This document shows positions 54,306-62,740 of a DNA stretch of 64,000 nt, piece after piece (position 1 is the first letter of the stretch; each line of letters opens with the position of its first letter). The position numbers and the translations under genes were made by a program. This DNA is from Flavobacteriales bacterium (lineage in GTDB: Bacteria > Bacteroidota > Bacteroidia > Flavobacteriales > Flavobacteriaceae): NCBI GenBank assembly GCA_011525015.1, contig WTJC01000036.1:1-64000 (forward strand). Direction: 5' to 3'. The notes under the pieces are model-generated. The model did not search any database. It saw only the letters and a list, made by a program, of their open reading frames with translations, and was not told the DNA's origin.

Positions 54306-55046
54306 TTAAGAACGCAACTCAGGATTTATATCCTTGACGTGCTCTTCGATATAGCGTTCAATTAAGTCCTCGCTCAAAAGAGTAGCTCCTTTGAAATTAG
54401 CCTGGCGCAAAACCGATTTAAGATCATGACCCAGATAAGTATCCAACATAGGTTTTGACAATCCTTTGAAGCTGTAGTGCCATGGCTCATAGTTAAACCC
54501 TTTGCGATTGTGATCATTGGTATACACAAGATAAAATCCATAGTCGTTGGCATTCAGATCCATCCATTTTTTAAGTTTTACATAGGGGCCGTTACCATGA
54601 AATTTTTCTTCAACGAGTACGTCGCCTACCCGGGGTTTGCTACCGTCTATGATATCAATTTCAGTACCCCAGTGATGTCTACTTGTTCCTGGTATAGTCG
54701 AATACTCAATGATCTTTTCGAAAGCTGCTCGAGGGCTCAATCCATCGTTTTGAGTGAAACGTGTATACTTTCGCTCAAAAATGGCTTTCTGCCTGTCAAA
54801 ATTTCGATAACTAGAAACGGCCTCGATAGCGATGCCTTCTTTTAAGGCTGCTTTTTGCATTGCAGTATAGGCGTCAAATGCCTTTTGCAAAAGCTGTACT
54901 TCAGATGTTGAAACGCCTTTAAAAGTCGCAATACCCATGAGTTGATCTAAAGAAAAATCTTCTAGTTGAGTAGCGCAAAGTTCTGATGTAAACAGCAGAC
55001 CAATACTTGCTAAGCTTTGTTTTTTGATGTAATCTCTTCTATTCAT
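54306..55046 (-). CDS. M15-family D-Ala-D-Ala carboxypeptidase-like protein with twin-arginine signal
   Basis: The ATG at 55046 gives 246 aa and begins MNRRDYIKKQSLASIGLLF, a twin-arginine (Tat) signal pattern. The M15/VanY zinc site is visible: SRHHWGTEIDI with His and Asp, and EPWHYSFKG with the third ligand. SSYRNFDRQKAIFERK is also typical. It should trim D-Ala from peptidoglycan stem peptides in the periplasm. The stop of the upstream GNAT gene overlaps its start region by 8 bp. A tatA gene is 5 kb away. Confidence 0.88.
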   Translation of the reverse strand: MNRRDYIKKQSLASIGLLFTSELCATQLEDFSLDQLMGIATFKGVSTSEVQLLQKAFDAYTAMQKAALKEGIAIEAVSSYRNFDRQKAIFERKYTRFTQNDGLSPRAAFEKIIEYSTIPGTSRHHWGTEIDIIDGSKPRVGDVLVEEKFHGNGPYVKLKKWMDLNANDYGFYLVYTNDHNRKGFNYEPWHYSFKGLSKPMLDTYLGHDLKSVLRQANFKGATLLSEDLIERYIEEHVKDINPELRS

Positions 55047-55491
55047 TTTGTAATTCTTTATACATCCGTTGGTGCATCCCAATAGGGGGGATGTCAAATA
55101 AGTCTCCTACCGATAAAAATTGTAGTTTTTCGTAAAATGCAATAGCCCCTATTCGCGCATTCATCCATAAGATGTGAACGCCTTGCTCTTTTAAAAGTGC
55201 TGTGCCGTGTTTCAATATTTGGGCGCCAAATCCTCTTCCTTGGTATGCTTCTAAAACCGCCATACCTCTGAGTTGAAAAGTGGGTTTTGTGGTTTTTTGT
55301 TCAGGAAATGCTCGAGGGATAAAGCTCGCTATTCCGACAATTTCATTTTGAACAAATAGACCTAAATGAAAACAATGTTCATTCTGGTCATCCTCAAAGG
55401 CACAAGAAGATAAGGGCCTGCCTTTTCGTAAAATAGCGTGTCGTACGGGATAGCATTCTTTTGCACTAACCTCTTTGATGAGTTCCTTCAT
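55039..55491 (-). CDS. GNAT-family N-acetyltransferase
   Basis: The 150-aa protein has the GNAT acetyl-CoA motif LRGMAVLEAYQGRGFGAQILKHG at residues 72-94 and a preceding strand EIVGIASFIP. Acceptor unknown. It overlaps the M15 peptidase gene by 8 bp, and the two are probably co-translated. Its start is 29 bp from the divergent start at 55521, so both promoters are crammed into or beyond that gap. Confidence 0.85.
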   Translation of the reverse strand: MKELIKEVSAKECYPVRHAILRKGRPLSSCAFEDDQNEHCFHLGLFVQNEIVGIASFIPRAFPEQKTTKPTFQLRGMAVLEAYQGRGFGAQILKHGTALLKEQGVHILWMNARIGAIAFYEKLQFLSVGDLFDIPPIGMHQRMYKELQNE

Positions 55492-55520
55492 TTGTCAATA
55501 AAATTAGTACTTTTAGGACT

Positions 55521-56261
55521 ATGAGATTAGGATTTTGCGCTTTTGTACTTTTTATGAGTTTGAGCTCAACACTTTTGGCACAAAAAAGTGAAATTTTAAG
55601 AGGTCAGGTTTTGTATCAAAATAGTTTTGTGATGAATCAAAACGTGATCAATGCTTCAAAAGAAACCATGACCATCACAGATGAAAACGGTGCCTTTGCT
55701 ATAGAGGTCTCTCTTGGGGATGACCTTGTTTTCACTGCCGTAAATTACGAGCTTAAAGTGGTTGAGGTGACTCAGGAGATGTTGACCAATAGAAGGTTGG
55801 TTGTCAATGTTGAAGAGAAAGTAACCACCCTAGAAGAAGTGGTTGTACGCCCTGAAAATCAGGAGGCTTTTTTGTCTGTCGAAAACGAACGCTTTAAGGG
55901 ATATGAATACGAGATAGATCGGGGAAGTAAAACTCAAAACGTAGCCATGTCAAAATCTGTACGCGGCATGCAAAACGGGCTCAATTTTGTATCCATCTAC
56001 AGGGCCATGCAAAAGTTACTTACTTCCGAAGATGAAGGCGAAGAATTAATGCGAATTAAACTGAGTGAAGTTCTTCGCACGGTCTATGAACCAGAGTTTT
56101 TTATTTTAGACTTACAGCTCAAACCAGATGAAGTTGAGGCTTTTTTGAGTTATTGTGACGCCCAAGAATTAGACCCCAATCTGATTAAAAAAGAAAACGA
56201 ATTCGAGTTGATTGAATACCTCGTCAATCAGAGTGCAAAATTTAAGAGTGAAATCGATTAA
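55521..56261 (+). CDS. Secreted carboxypeptidase-regulatory-like domain protein (paralogue 1)
   Basis: The 246-aa protein has a signal peptide (to LLAQ) and then a short beta-sandwich domain with LRGQVLYQNSFVMNQNVINASKETMTITDENGAF and DDLVFTAVNYELKVVEV, as at the N-terminus of SusC proteins, followed by TTLEEVVVRPENQEA. No barrel follows; the C-terminal 120 residues are mostly helical. It is the first of four co-directional genes ending with an M1 peptidase. Function unknown. Confidence 0.8.
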   Translation: MRLGFCAFVLFMSLSSTLLAQKSEILRGQVLYQNSFVMNQNVINASKETMTITDENGAFAIEVSLGDDLVFTAVNYELKVVEVTQEMLTNRRLVVNVEEKVTTLEEVVVRPENQEAFLSVENERFKGYEYEIDRGSKTQNVAMSKSVRGMQNGLNFVSIYRAMQKLLTSEDEGEELMRIKLSEVLRTVYEPEFFILDLQLKPDEVEAFLSYCDAQELDPNLIKKENEFELIEYLVNQSAKFKSEID

Positions 56262-57024
56262 GACTTGTTGTGTTGTTGTACTGTTCAGCTTTTGTTTTTC
56301 GAAGAGTATTGCACAAGAACAGTTTTTAAACGGAGAGGTGAAATTCCAAGAAATAGATCGTTCAGGAGTGGCAGTTCAAAATTTGCAAAAAGCAATTGCT
56401 GGAATCACTGATGTGGCTGGCGTGTTTCGAATAAAGGCGTCGGTTGGAGACACCATTGTCTTTTCATCTATACAACTCAAACAAAAAGAATTGGTCGTCG
56501 ATGACGCCATGTTAAATGCTGCCAAAATTATAGTGCCCCTTGAGATGCAAATCAACCGTCTAGAAGGGGTGACGCTTTCACAGTACAAATTGACTGGAAA
56601 CCCAACTTTAGATACTGAACAAAGTGCAACAACCAAAATGTATGACGCTCAACAATTGGGTTTACCCAATGCGGATGTTCGAATCATCACTCAAAGTGAG
56701 CGCATGTTGCACGAGGCTACAACAGGTGGTGGAATAGTGCCTTTAAACCCAATTCTAAATGCGATTAGTGGAAGAACTAAAATGCTTAAAGAGCGTATTC
56801 GTATAGACAAGGCACGAAATCGAATGAACAGCATACGCGAACACTTAAACGATTCACTTTTTTGGGAAGAATTGGATATTGAGTCTAAAGACCGCAATCG
56901 ATTCTTGTATTTTTGTCAAGCAGATTCTTTGTACACTCCACTAATGGAAAAAGGTGATTGGTTGGCTTTTAGGGAATTTGTGGCACAAAAATCGATAGCG
57001 TTTAAAAATGATGCAGTTGAATAA
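56248..57024 (+). CDS. Secreted carboxypeptidase-regulatory-like domain protein (paralogue 2)
   Basis: The frame is open from 56212, but the GTG at 56248 begins a good signal peptide (VKSIKTCCVVVLFSFCFSKSIAQ), giving 258 aa and a 14-bp overlap with paralogue 1. The order of elements matches paralogue 1: LNGEVKFQEIDRSGVAVQNL, DVAGVFRIKASVGDTIVFSSI, then NRLEGVTLSQYKLTG and a helical C-terminus. The pair looks like an old tandem duplication. No enzymatic motif. Confidence 0.8.
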   Translation: MKSIKTCCVVVLFSFCFSKSIAQEQFLNGEVKFQEIDRSGVAVQNLQKAIAGITDVAGVFRIKASVGDTIVFSSIQLKQKELVVDDAMLNAAKIIVPLEMQINRLEGVTLSQYKLTGNPTLDTEQSATTKMYDAQQLGLPNADVRIITQSERMLHEATTGGGIVPLNPILNAISGRTKMLKERIRIDKARNRMNSIREHLNDSLFWEELDIESKDRNRFLYFCQADSLYTPLMEKGDWLAFREFVAQKSIAFKNDAVE

Positions 57025-57529
57025 ATACATTAAGAACAGTTTACTAGCGGTAATCGTACTCTTAGTATCCAGCTTTTCTAAGGAGCACAAATTCTATTTA
57101 AGTGTCTCAGAAGTGAATTTCAATGAAGAAAAAGCGGCTTTTGAAATCATAGGGCGTTACTTTATTGACGACATGCAAGAAGTATTGCAAATGCGCTATG
57201 ATAAAGAACTCAGTCTTGACCCTGAACAATTATCGCCGAATGTGGACTTTTACCTTGAACGCTATTTCGCACAGAAGTTTGACCTTCGTCTCAATGCGCA
57301 AAAACAAAACTTAAACTATGTGGGTAAGACATTCAAAGGAGATCAAATCGTCATTTTATTGCAGTCAGAAGCTATAGACGATTTGAATGGTAAGCCCTTA
57401 GAAATAGAAAACAAAGTACTTATGGAATTGTTTGAGGAACAAAAAAACCTCGTTCACCTACGAATGTCAAACCTCAAAAAAAGTGCGGTATTGATTTCAG
57501 GAAATAGTGTATTGAAATTAATGCTTTAA
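57008..57529 (+). CDS. DUF6702-like secreted protein
   Basis: The 173-aa protein has a signal peptide (SLLAVIVLLVSSFS) and then HKFYLSVSEVNFNEEKAAFEIIGRYFIDDMQEVLQ, the DUF6702 pattern. It overlaps the preceding gene by 17 bp and lies 56 bp before the M1 peptidase. This neighbourhood recurs in flavobacteria from memory, which suggests a shared role at the cell envelope. Function unknown. Confidence 0.78.
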   Translation: MMQLNKYIKNSLLAVIVLLVSSFSKEHKFYLSVSEVNFNEEKAAFEIIGRYFIDDMQEVLQMRYDKELSLDPEQLSPNVDFYLERYFAQKFDLRLNAQKQNLNYVGKTFKGDQIVILLQSEAIDDLNGKPLEIENKVLMELFEEQKNLVHLRMSNLKKSAVLISGNSVLKLML

Positions 57530-57585
57530 AATTTTCAAATCATTCGAATTCTTAATAATTTCAGCAGTTAATAACAAAACCCATT

Positions 57586-59892
57586 ATGAAAAAAAGTCTT
57601 TTAATACTCACAGCTCTAGGTTTGCTATTTAATATCAATCTTCAAGCACAAGAAGAAGGTCAAGTAGAACGTAAGCCAGGACACTACAATCAGAGTAAGT
57701 TTAAACAATTATACGAGGAGTTTTCTTCGCCGAATACGTACAGATCAGCCTCAGGTGCTCCTGGGCCCGATTACTATCAGCAGCAGGCCGATTACGATAT
57801 GAAGATTACCCTTGACGACAAAAATGCACGTATCTATGGAGAAGAGACTATTACCTATACCAATAACTCTCCTGATGCATTAGAATTCTTGTGGGTGCAA
57901 TTAGACCAGAACGTCAGAGCGGCAGATTCGAAGTCACCACTGAGAAACGGTAATGGAGTGAATATGGCCTACACTGCAGGCAATTTTGCACAAACCTATA
58001 TGACAGAGGCCTTTGATGGAGGATTTAATATTGACTACGTCAAAAATGCCAATGGAAAGCCACTTTCTTATACCATTAATCAAACGATGATGCGAATCAA
58101 TTTGCCTTCAGCATTGCAAAGTGGGGGGCAGGTTTCATTTTCTATAAAGTGGTGGTATAATATCCCAGATCACACCGTTAATCGCGCTAGATCTGGTTAT
58201 GAGTATTTTGCCAAGGATGGTAACCGTGCCTATGTGATTGCGCAGTTCTTCCCAAGAATGGCGGTATACAATGATGTTGAAGGATGGCAGAACCATCAGT
58301 TCTGGGGAAGCGGAGAATTTGCGCTGCCTTTTGGTAATTACACTGTTGAAATTACTGCTCCATCAGATCACGTTTTAGACGCAACAGGAGTTTTACAAAA
58401 CAGAAAAGACGTTTTTTCTAAAACGATGATGAAAAGATACAATCAGGCTAAGAAGTCTTATGATACTCCCGTAATGATTGTAACTCAAGAAGAAGCAGAA
58501 GAAGCAGAAAAAGGGTTTTCAGATAAAACCAAAACTTGGAAGTTTTACGCCGAGAATGTAAGAGATTTTGGATTTGCAAGTTCTCGTAAATTCATTTGGG
58601 ATATGATGGCCGTTAAAATTGGCAATAAAGACGTAATGGCCGTTTCGATGTATCCAAAAGAAGGAAACCCGCTTTGGGAAGAATGGTCTACAAAAGCAGT
58701 AGCTTCAACACTTATTTCTTATTCTGAGCACACTTTCGATTATCCTTATCACAAGGCCATCTCTGTACACGCTAAGAATCAAGGAATGGAATACCCGATG
58801 ATTTGTTGGAATTACGGACGCCCGAATGAAGACGGTTCATACTCAGATCGCACCAAATATGGAATGATGAGTGTCATCATTCACGAGGTGGGTCACAATT
58901 TCTTCCCTATGATTGTAAACTCCGATGAGCGACAGTGGGGCTGGATGGATGAAGGCCTAGATACCTTTATGCAATACATCGCAGAACAAGAATTTGGTCA
59001 GGCCTATCCTGACGCTATTGGCGAATTAGACAAATACCCTTCTCGAAGAGGAGAGCCTTCTAAGATTGTTCCTTATATGTCAGGTGATCAAGATTATATC
59101 GCTCCCATCATGTCTAATCCAGAAAACGTTTACAGCCTTGGGCCAAATGCCTACGGAAAACCAGCAACTGCACTCAATATCTTAAGAGAAACGGTAATGG
59201 GTAAAGAACTCTTTGATCACGCATTTAAAACCTATGCACAAAGATGGATGTTTAAACACCCTACTCCAGAGGACTTTTTTAGAACTATGGAAGATGCTTC
59301 AGCGGTTGATTTGGATTGGTTTTGGAGAGGATGGTTCTACACCACAGATTACGTTGATATCGGAGTCAAAGACGTTAAAAAATATTACGTTTCTTCAGAG
59401 CCTAGCGATCAGATGAAGGCTTATATGGCAGCACAAGGTATTACAGAGGCAGACCTTCCTCCTTTAGTTTATCTCGCCAGTGAGGATTCTCCAAATTTCT
59501 CTGAAGAATTAAAAGGAAAATCACCATCTGAATCTTCTAAGAGTTTAAACGAATTCATGCTTGATAATATGACTGCTGCAGAGCGTTCTGCAGTAAAAGA
59601 GCCAAAGTATTTTTACGAGGTCACCTTTGACAAGCCAGGAGGAATTCCAATGCCTCTAATCGTTGAATACTCTTATGCTGACGGTTCAAAAGAACGCATC
59701 ACCTATCCGCCAGAGATATGGAGAAAGAACGATGCTGAGGTGAGAAGAGTTATTGCTTCTGAAAAAGAACTGACAGGTATTATCGTAGATCCACAGGCTG
59801 AAACTGCAGACATTGACACTACAAATAATGCATGGCCAAAAGAGGCTCCTAAGTCAGAATTTGACAGTTTAAGAGAAGAAATCAAAGGTTAA
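57586..59892 (+). CDS. M1-family metallopeptidase
   Basis: The 768-aa protein has a signal peptide (LLFNINLQAQ). The gluzincin zinc site is perfect: HEVGH at 433-437, then 18 residues, then E456 in WMDEG. The N-terminal part (YDMKITLDDKNARIYGEETITYTN) is the beta-saddle domain of M1 enzymes. The GxMEN exopeptidase motif is not obvious: GMEYPMICWNYG takes its place, so aminopeptidase activity is not certain. It is probably periplasmic or exported. It ends in a strong hairpin. Confidence 0.9.
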   Translation: MKKSLLILTALGLLFNINLQAQEEGQVERKPGHYNQSKFKQLYEEFSSPNTYRSASGAPGPDYYQQQADYDMKITLDDKNARIYGEETITYTNNSPDALEFLWVQLDQNVRAADSKSPLRNGNGVNMAYTAGNFAQTYMTEAFDGGFNIDYVKNANGKPLSYTINQTMMRINLPSALQSGGQVSFSIKWWYNIPDHTVNRARSGYEYFAKDGNRAYVIAQFFPRMAVYNDVEGWQNHQFWGSGEFALPFGNYTVEITAPSDHVLDATGVLQNRKDVFSKTMMKRYNQAKKSYDTPVMIVTQEEAEEAEKGFSDKTKTWKFYAENVRDFGFASSRKFIWDMMAVKIGNKDVMAVSMYPKEGNPLWEEWSTKAVASTLISYSEHTFDYPYHKAISVHAKNQGMEYPMICWNYGRPNEDGSYSDRTKYGMMSVIIHEVGHNFFPMIVNSDERQWGWMDEGLDTFMQYIAEQEFGQAYPDAIGELDKYPSRRGEPSKIVPYMSGDQDYIAPIMSNPENVYSLGPNAYGKPATALNILRETVMGKELFDHAFKTYAQRWMFKHPTPEDFFRTMEDASAVDLDWFWRGWFYTTDYVDIGVKDVKKYYVSSEPSDQMKAYMAAQGITEADLPPLVYLASEDSPNFSEELKGKSPSESSKSLNEFMLDNMTAAERSAVKEPKYFYEVTFDKPGGIPMPLIVEYSYADGSKERITYPPEIWRKNDAEVRRVIASEKELTGIIVDPQAETADIDTTNNAWPKEAPKSEFDSLREEIKG

Positions 59893-59900
59893 TACAATTT

Positions 59901-59935
59901 CCCATGACTGAAGTGCATTTCAGTCATGGGTTTCT
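59901..59935 (+). terminator. Terminator after the M1 peptidase gene
   Basis: CCCATGACTGAA (59901-59912) and TTCAGTCATGGG (59919-59930) are perfect 12-bp arms with a 6-base loop, followed by TTTCTTT. The ATG within the left arm is therefore not the tatA start. Confidence 0.85.
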
Positions 59936-59936
59936 T

Positions 59937-59944
59937 TACTTTTG
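59937..59944 (+). promoter_or_regulatory. tatA promoter -7 element
   Basis: TACTTTTG is an exact TAnnTTTG and ends 4 bp before the tatA ATG, so the mRNA would start at or very near the ATG. The -33 element would fall in the terminator stem. Confidence 0.5.
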
Positions 59945-59948
59945 CACT

Positions 59949-60227
59949 ATGGGTTATTTATTTATTAGCGGAGCGGAAATATTTTTTGTAGTCTTTGTGT
60001 CTGTACTGATTTTTGGTTCAGACAAGCTGCCAGAAATTGTTCGTGGCCTGGCAAAAGGGATGAGACAACTCAAAGATGCTACTGAAGACATTAAAAGAGA
60101 AATCAAAAAAACCGCTGATAATCAAGGATTAGATACCAATCTTGGTCAAGAAATCAAAAAAGAATTCAACGAGGTTAAAAAATCTGTTGAAGAAGTTGGT
60201 GGAAGCATCAAAAGAGGTGGAATGTGA
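59949..60227 (+). CDS. tatA: Twin-arginine translocase subunit TatA/TatE
   Basis: The ATG at 59949 gives 92 aa beginning with one membrane helix (AEIFFVVFVSVLIFG) followed by SDKLPEIVRGLAKGMRQLKDA, the amphipathic helix of TatA. The C-terminal tail is charged. TatA forms the pore for folded proteins carrying Tat signals, such as the M15 peptidase at 54306-55046. No tatC is nearby. Its stop overlaps the PAP2 gene start (GTGA). Confidence 0.93.
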   Translation: MGYLFISGAEIFFVVFVSVLIFGSDKLPEIVRGLAKGMRQLKDATEDIKREIKKTADNQGLDTNLGQEIKKEFNEVKKSVEEVGGSIKRGGM

Positions 60228-60805
60228 ATTTGATCGAAACTCTTGATCGCGATATTCTCTTATTTTTAAATCAATTGGGTAGCCCAGCCTATGATGAATT
60301 TTGGCTGCTCATCACTCGTTTTACCACTTGGATTCCGCTTCTTGTTTGTTGCATCGTTTTTTTCTTCTACCGATTACAACTAAAAACCTTTGGTATTTTA
60401 CTGCTGTGTTCATTGCTCAATGTGGCAACGGTTTTAGGTTTAATGTTTTGGTCTAAACCCTTTTTTAAACGTTTAAGACCAGTTAACGATCCTGAGTTTA
60501 ACGATCTACTCCGCGTACTCATACAACCCGCTGACTTTAGCTTTTTCTCTGGACATGCCGCGAGTTCTTTTGCCACCGCTTTTTTTGCTTGGTACTATTT
60601 CAAAAAGTTGAATTTCAAGTACGCCCCTCTAATTTTTATTTGGCCACTGCTTTTTACCTACAGTCGATTGTATCTTGGGGTTCACTATCCAACGGATGTT
60701 GTTGTTGGAGGTGTAGTAGGTCTTTTAAGCGCGGTTATATATATTGCCTTAATCAATCGTTTCTTTTTCGATGTAAGCTCAAACCATCGCGAACAGGAAG
60801 TATAA
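60224..60805 (+). CDS. PAP2-family membrane phosphatase
   Basis: The 193-aa protein begins with GTG in a GTGA overlap with tatA. It has five hydrophobic segments and the three PAP2 signatures: KPFFKRLRP, FSGHAASSF with the His, and SRLYLGVHYPTD with the second catalytic His. It dephosphorylates lipid phosphates such as phosphatidic acid or undecaprenyl pyrophosphate at the inner membrane. Its last 53 bp overlap the convergent methyltransferase gene. Confidence 0.9.
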   Translation: MNLIETLDRDILLFLNQLGSPAYDEFWLLITRFTTWIPLLVCCIVFFFYRLQLKTFGILLLCSLLNVATVLGLMFWSKPFFKRLRPVNDPEFNDLLRVLIQPADFSFFSGHAASSFATAFFAWYYFKKLNFKYAPLIFIWPLLFTYSRLYLGVHYPTDVVVGGVVGLLSAVIYIALINRFFFDVSSNHREQEV

Positions 60806-61400
60806 TCGATTCGAAATTTGTATCCTCGTGTAGTCTTTTATTAAATGCCAATAGTTCATTGGTCGCTTTGTCATTGTCTGCCACTTCTTCAACGACCTTA
60901 CCAGACCATAAAATATTATCCGCCAGTAAGAGGCCGTTTTTTGACATCAGCGGAAGCACCAAGTCTAAATAGCTGTTGTACAGGGCTTTTTTTGCATCTA
61001 TAAAGACTAAATCATAGGATTCTTTGAGTTGGGGAAGTACCTTTAAAGCATCACCGTATAGCACTCGTATTTGATTTGCATATTGAGATTGATGTAGGTG
61101 TTTTTGATGCATATGTATGAGCTCCTCATTAATTTCAATGGTGTCTAACCGCCCGTCATCACCTAAGCCTTCAGCCAAACACAAAGCAGAATATCCCGTA
61201 TAGGTGCCAATTTCAAGAATTCTATGCGGTTTTACGAGTTTAGAAATAAACGATAAAAGACGTCCCTGATAATGCCCGCTGATCATTCTTGGTTGAATGA
61301 CTTTTCTGTGCGTCTCAGCTCTTAAAGCTTGAAGGTATTCAAATTCTTCTTCAGCGTGCTGGCTAATATAATTTTCGAGGGATTCAGAGAAGAAATGCAC
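60753..61400 (-). CDS. O-methyltransferase (class I SAM-dependent)
   Basis: The start is a GTG at 61400 (215 aa). The sequence follows the caffeoyl-CoA/catechol O-methyltransferase family: PHRILEIGTYTGYSALCLAEGL for SAM, LDTIEINEEL, YDLVFIDAKKALYNSYLDLVLP with the metal-binding Asp, and LLLADNILWSG. It methylates a hydroxyl group of an unknown acceptor. The C-terminal 17 codons overlap the PAP2 gene in the other strand. Confidence 0.9.
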   Translation of the reverse strand: MHFFSESLENYISQHAEEEFEYLQALRAETHRKVIQPRMISGHYQGRLLSFISKLVKPHRILEIGTYTGYSALCLAEGLGDDGRLDTIEINEELIHMHQKHLHQSQYANQIRVLYGDALKVLPQLKESYDLVFIDAKKALYNSYLDLVLPLMSKNGLLLADNILWSGKVVEEVADNDKATNELLAFNKRLHEDTNFESIILPVRDGLSLHRKRND

Positions 61401-61477
61401 TTTTCTTGTTTTGTATTCTACAGAGATGAACTAATTTCATCACTGTTTTAAATCAGAACTCGAAAATAAATCTTTTT

Positions 61478-62740
61478 ATGCAAAACACCCGGGATTTTGC
61501 CATAGCCTGTGATCAAAAGGATGCATTGAATTACCTTAGAAAGGAATTCATTTTTCCTCAGTTCAAAGGAAGAGACGTGCTCTACTTCACAGGTAATTCC
61601 TTAGGTCTTCAACCAAAAATAAGCCAATCTTATGTAGATGAAGTAATGAATGCTTGGGGTGAGCTTGCCGTAGAAGGACATTTTAACGGAGATCGACCCT
61701 GGTGGGAATATCACGAAAAGTTGACACCTACACTTTCAAAAATCATGGGGTGCCAGCAAGAAGAATTGACCGTAATGAATACGCTTTCGGTGAATTTACA
61801 TTTCTTATTAGTTTCTTTTTTTAGACCCGAGGGTGCTAAAACAAAAATTTTGTGTGAGCAAAAGGCCTTTCCTTCAGATAAGTATATCATGGACTCTCAA
61901 TTGCGATTCAGAGGTCTTAATCCCGAAGATGAACTCATTCAGGTCCCCAAGAGAAAAGATGGCTTGTACCACACCGCAGATTTCATAGAAGCCATTGAAC
62001 AAAATGCTTCAGAATTGGCACTTGTCTTTTTGGGAGGAGTAAATTATTACAATGGTCAAGTATTCGATATTCAAAAAATAACAGAGGTAGCCCGAAAACA
62101 CAATATAATAGTTGGCTGGGATCTCGCCCATGCAGCAGGTAACATCGAATTGGAACTTCACGACTGGGGAGTCGACTTTGCAGCCTGGTGCAGCTATAAA
62201 TACCTCAATGCCGGGCCAGGAAATGCCTCAGGCGTTTTCATTCACAAGCGACATTTAAATGATAAAGACATCCAGAGATTTGAGGGGTGGTGGGGAAATA
62301 AAAAAGAGACGCGTTTTAAAATGACAGACCGTTTTGACCCCATACCAACAGCAGACGCCTGGCAGGTGAGTAATGCACCCATTCTATCTCTCGCTCCCTT
62401 TTTGGCCTCTTTAAGCCTTTTTGAAAAAGTGGGTATGTCAGCACTGATTGAAAAGCGCGATCAATTAACCGGATACTTAGAATTTGTGCTCAAGGATATC
62501 GCCAAAGAACTCGACCTCAATTTTGAAATTATTACACCGCCACAACGCGGAGCCCAATTATCGATTTATTTGCACGGACAGAACAAATCGATTTTCGAAT
62601 ACCTGACTTCCAATGGTTGTATTCCAGACTGGCGTGAACCTAATGTCATTCGTATGGCTCCTGTGCCCATGTACAACTCGTTTGAAGATATTTACAATTT
62701 TGGTCAACTCTTAAAGCAGGCCGTAGCGCATCAGTCATGA
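61478..62740 (+). CDS. kynU: Kynureninase
   Basis: The 420-aa PLP enzyme of fold-type I has YFTGNSLGLQPK at the start, VNYYNGQVFDI and GWDLAHAAGNIELELHDWGVDFAAW, and the PLP lysine K241 in WCSYKYLNAGPGNASG. It cleaves kynurenine or 3-hydroxykynurenine to anthranilate or 3-hydroxyanthranilate plus alanine, in tryptophan breakdown or quinolinate synthesis. Other kynurenine-pathway genes are not in this window, unless the truncated gene at the right edge belongs to it. Its stop overlaps the MFS gene start (ATGA). Confidence 0.96.
   Translation: MQNTRDFAIACDQKDALNYLRKEFIFPQFKGRDVLYFTGNSLGLQPKISQSYVDEVMNAWGELAVEGHFNGDRPWWEYHEKLTPTLSKIMGCQQEELTVMNTLSVNLHFLLVSFFRPEGAKTKILCEQKAFPSDKYIMDSQLRFRGLNPEDELIQVPKRKDGLYHTADFIEAIEQNASELALVFLGGVNYYNGQVFDIQKITEVARKHNIIVGWDLAHAAGNIELELHDWGVDFAAWCSYKYLNAGPGNASGVFIHKRHLNDKDIQRFEGWWGNKKETRFKMTDRFDPIPTADAWQVSNAPILSLAPFLASLSLFEKVGMSALIEKRDQLTGYLEFVLKDIAKELDLNFEIITPPQRGAQLSIYLHGQNKSIFEYLTSNGCIPDWREPNVIRMAPVPMYNSFEDIYNFGQLLKQAVAHQS

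Noticed and set aside
54477-54845. 122-codon frame antisense to the M15 peptidase
   Set aside because: Shadow of a recognisable gene with catalytic residues in the other frame.
59904-59948. Longer N-terminus for tatA
   Set aside because: The ATG at 59904 is in the arm of a perfect terminator hairpin, and the -7 box lies downstream of it; TatA proteins begin just before the membrane helix.
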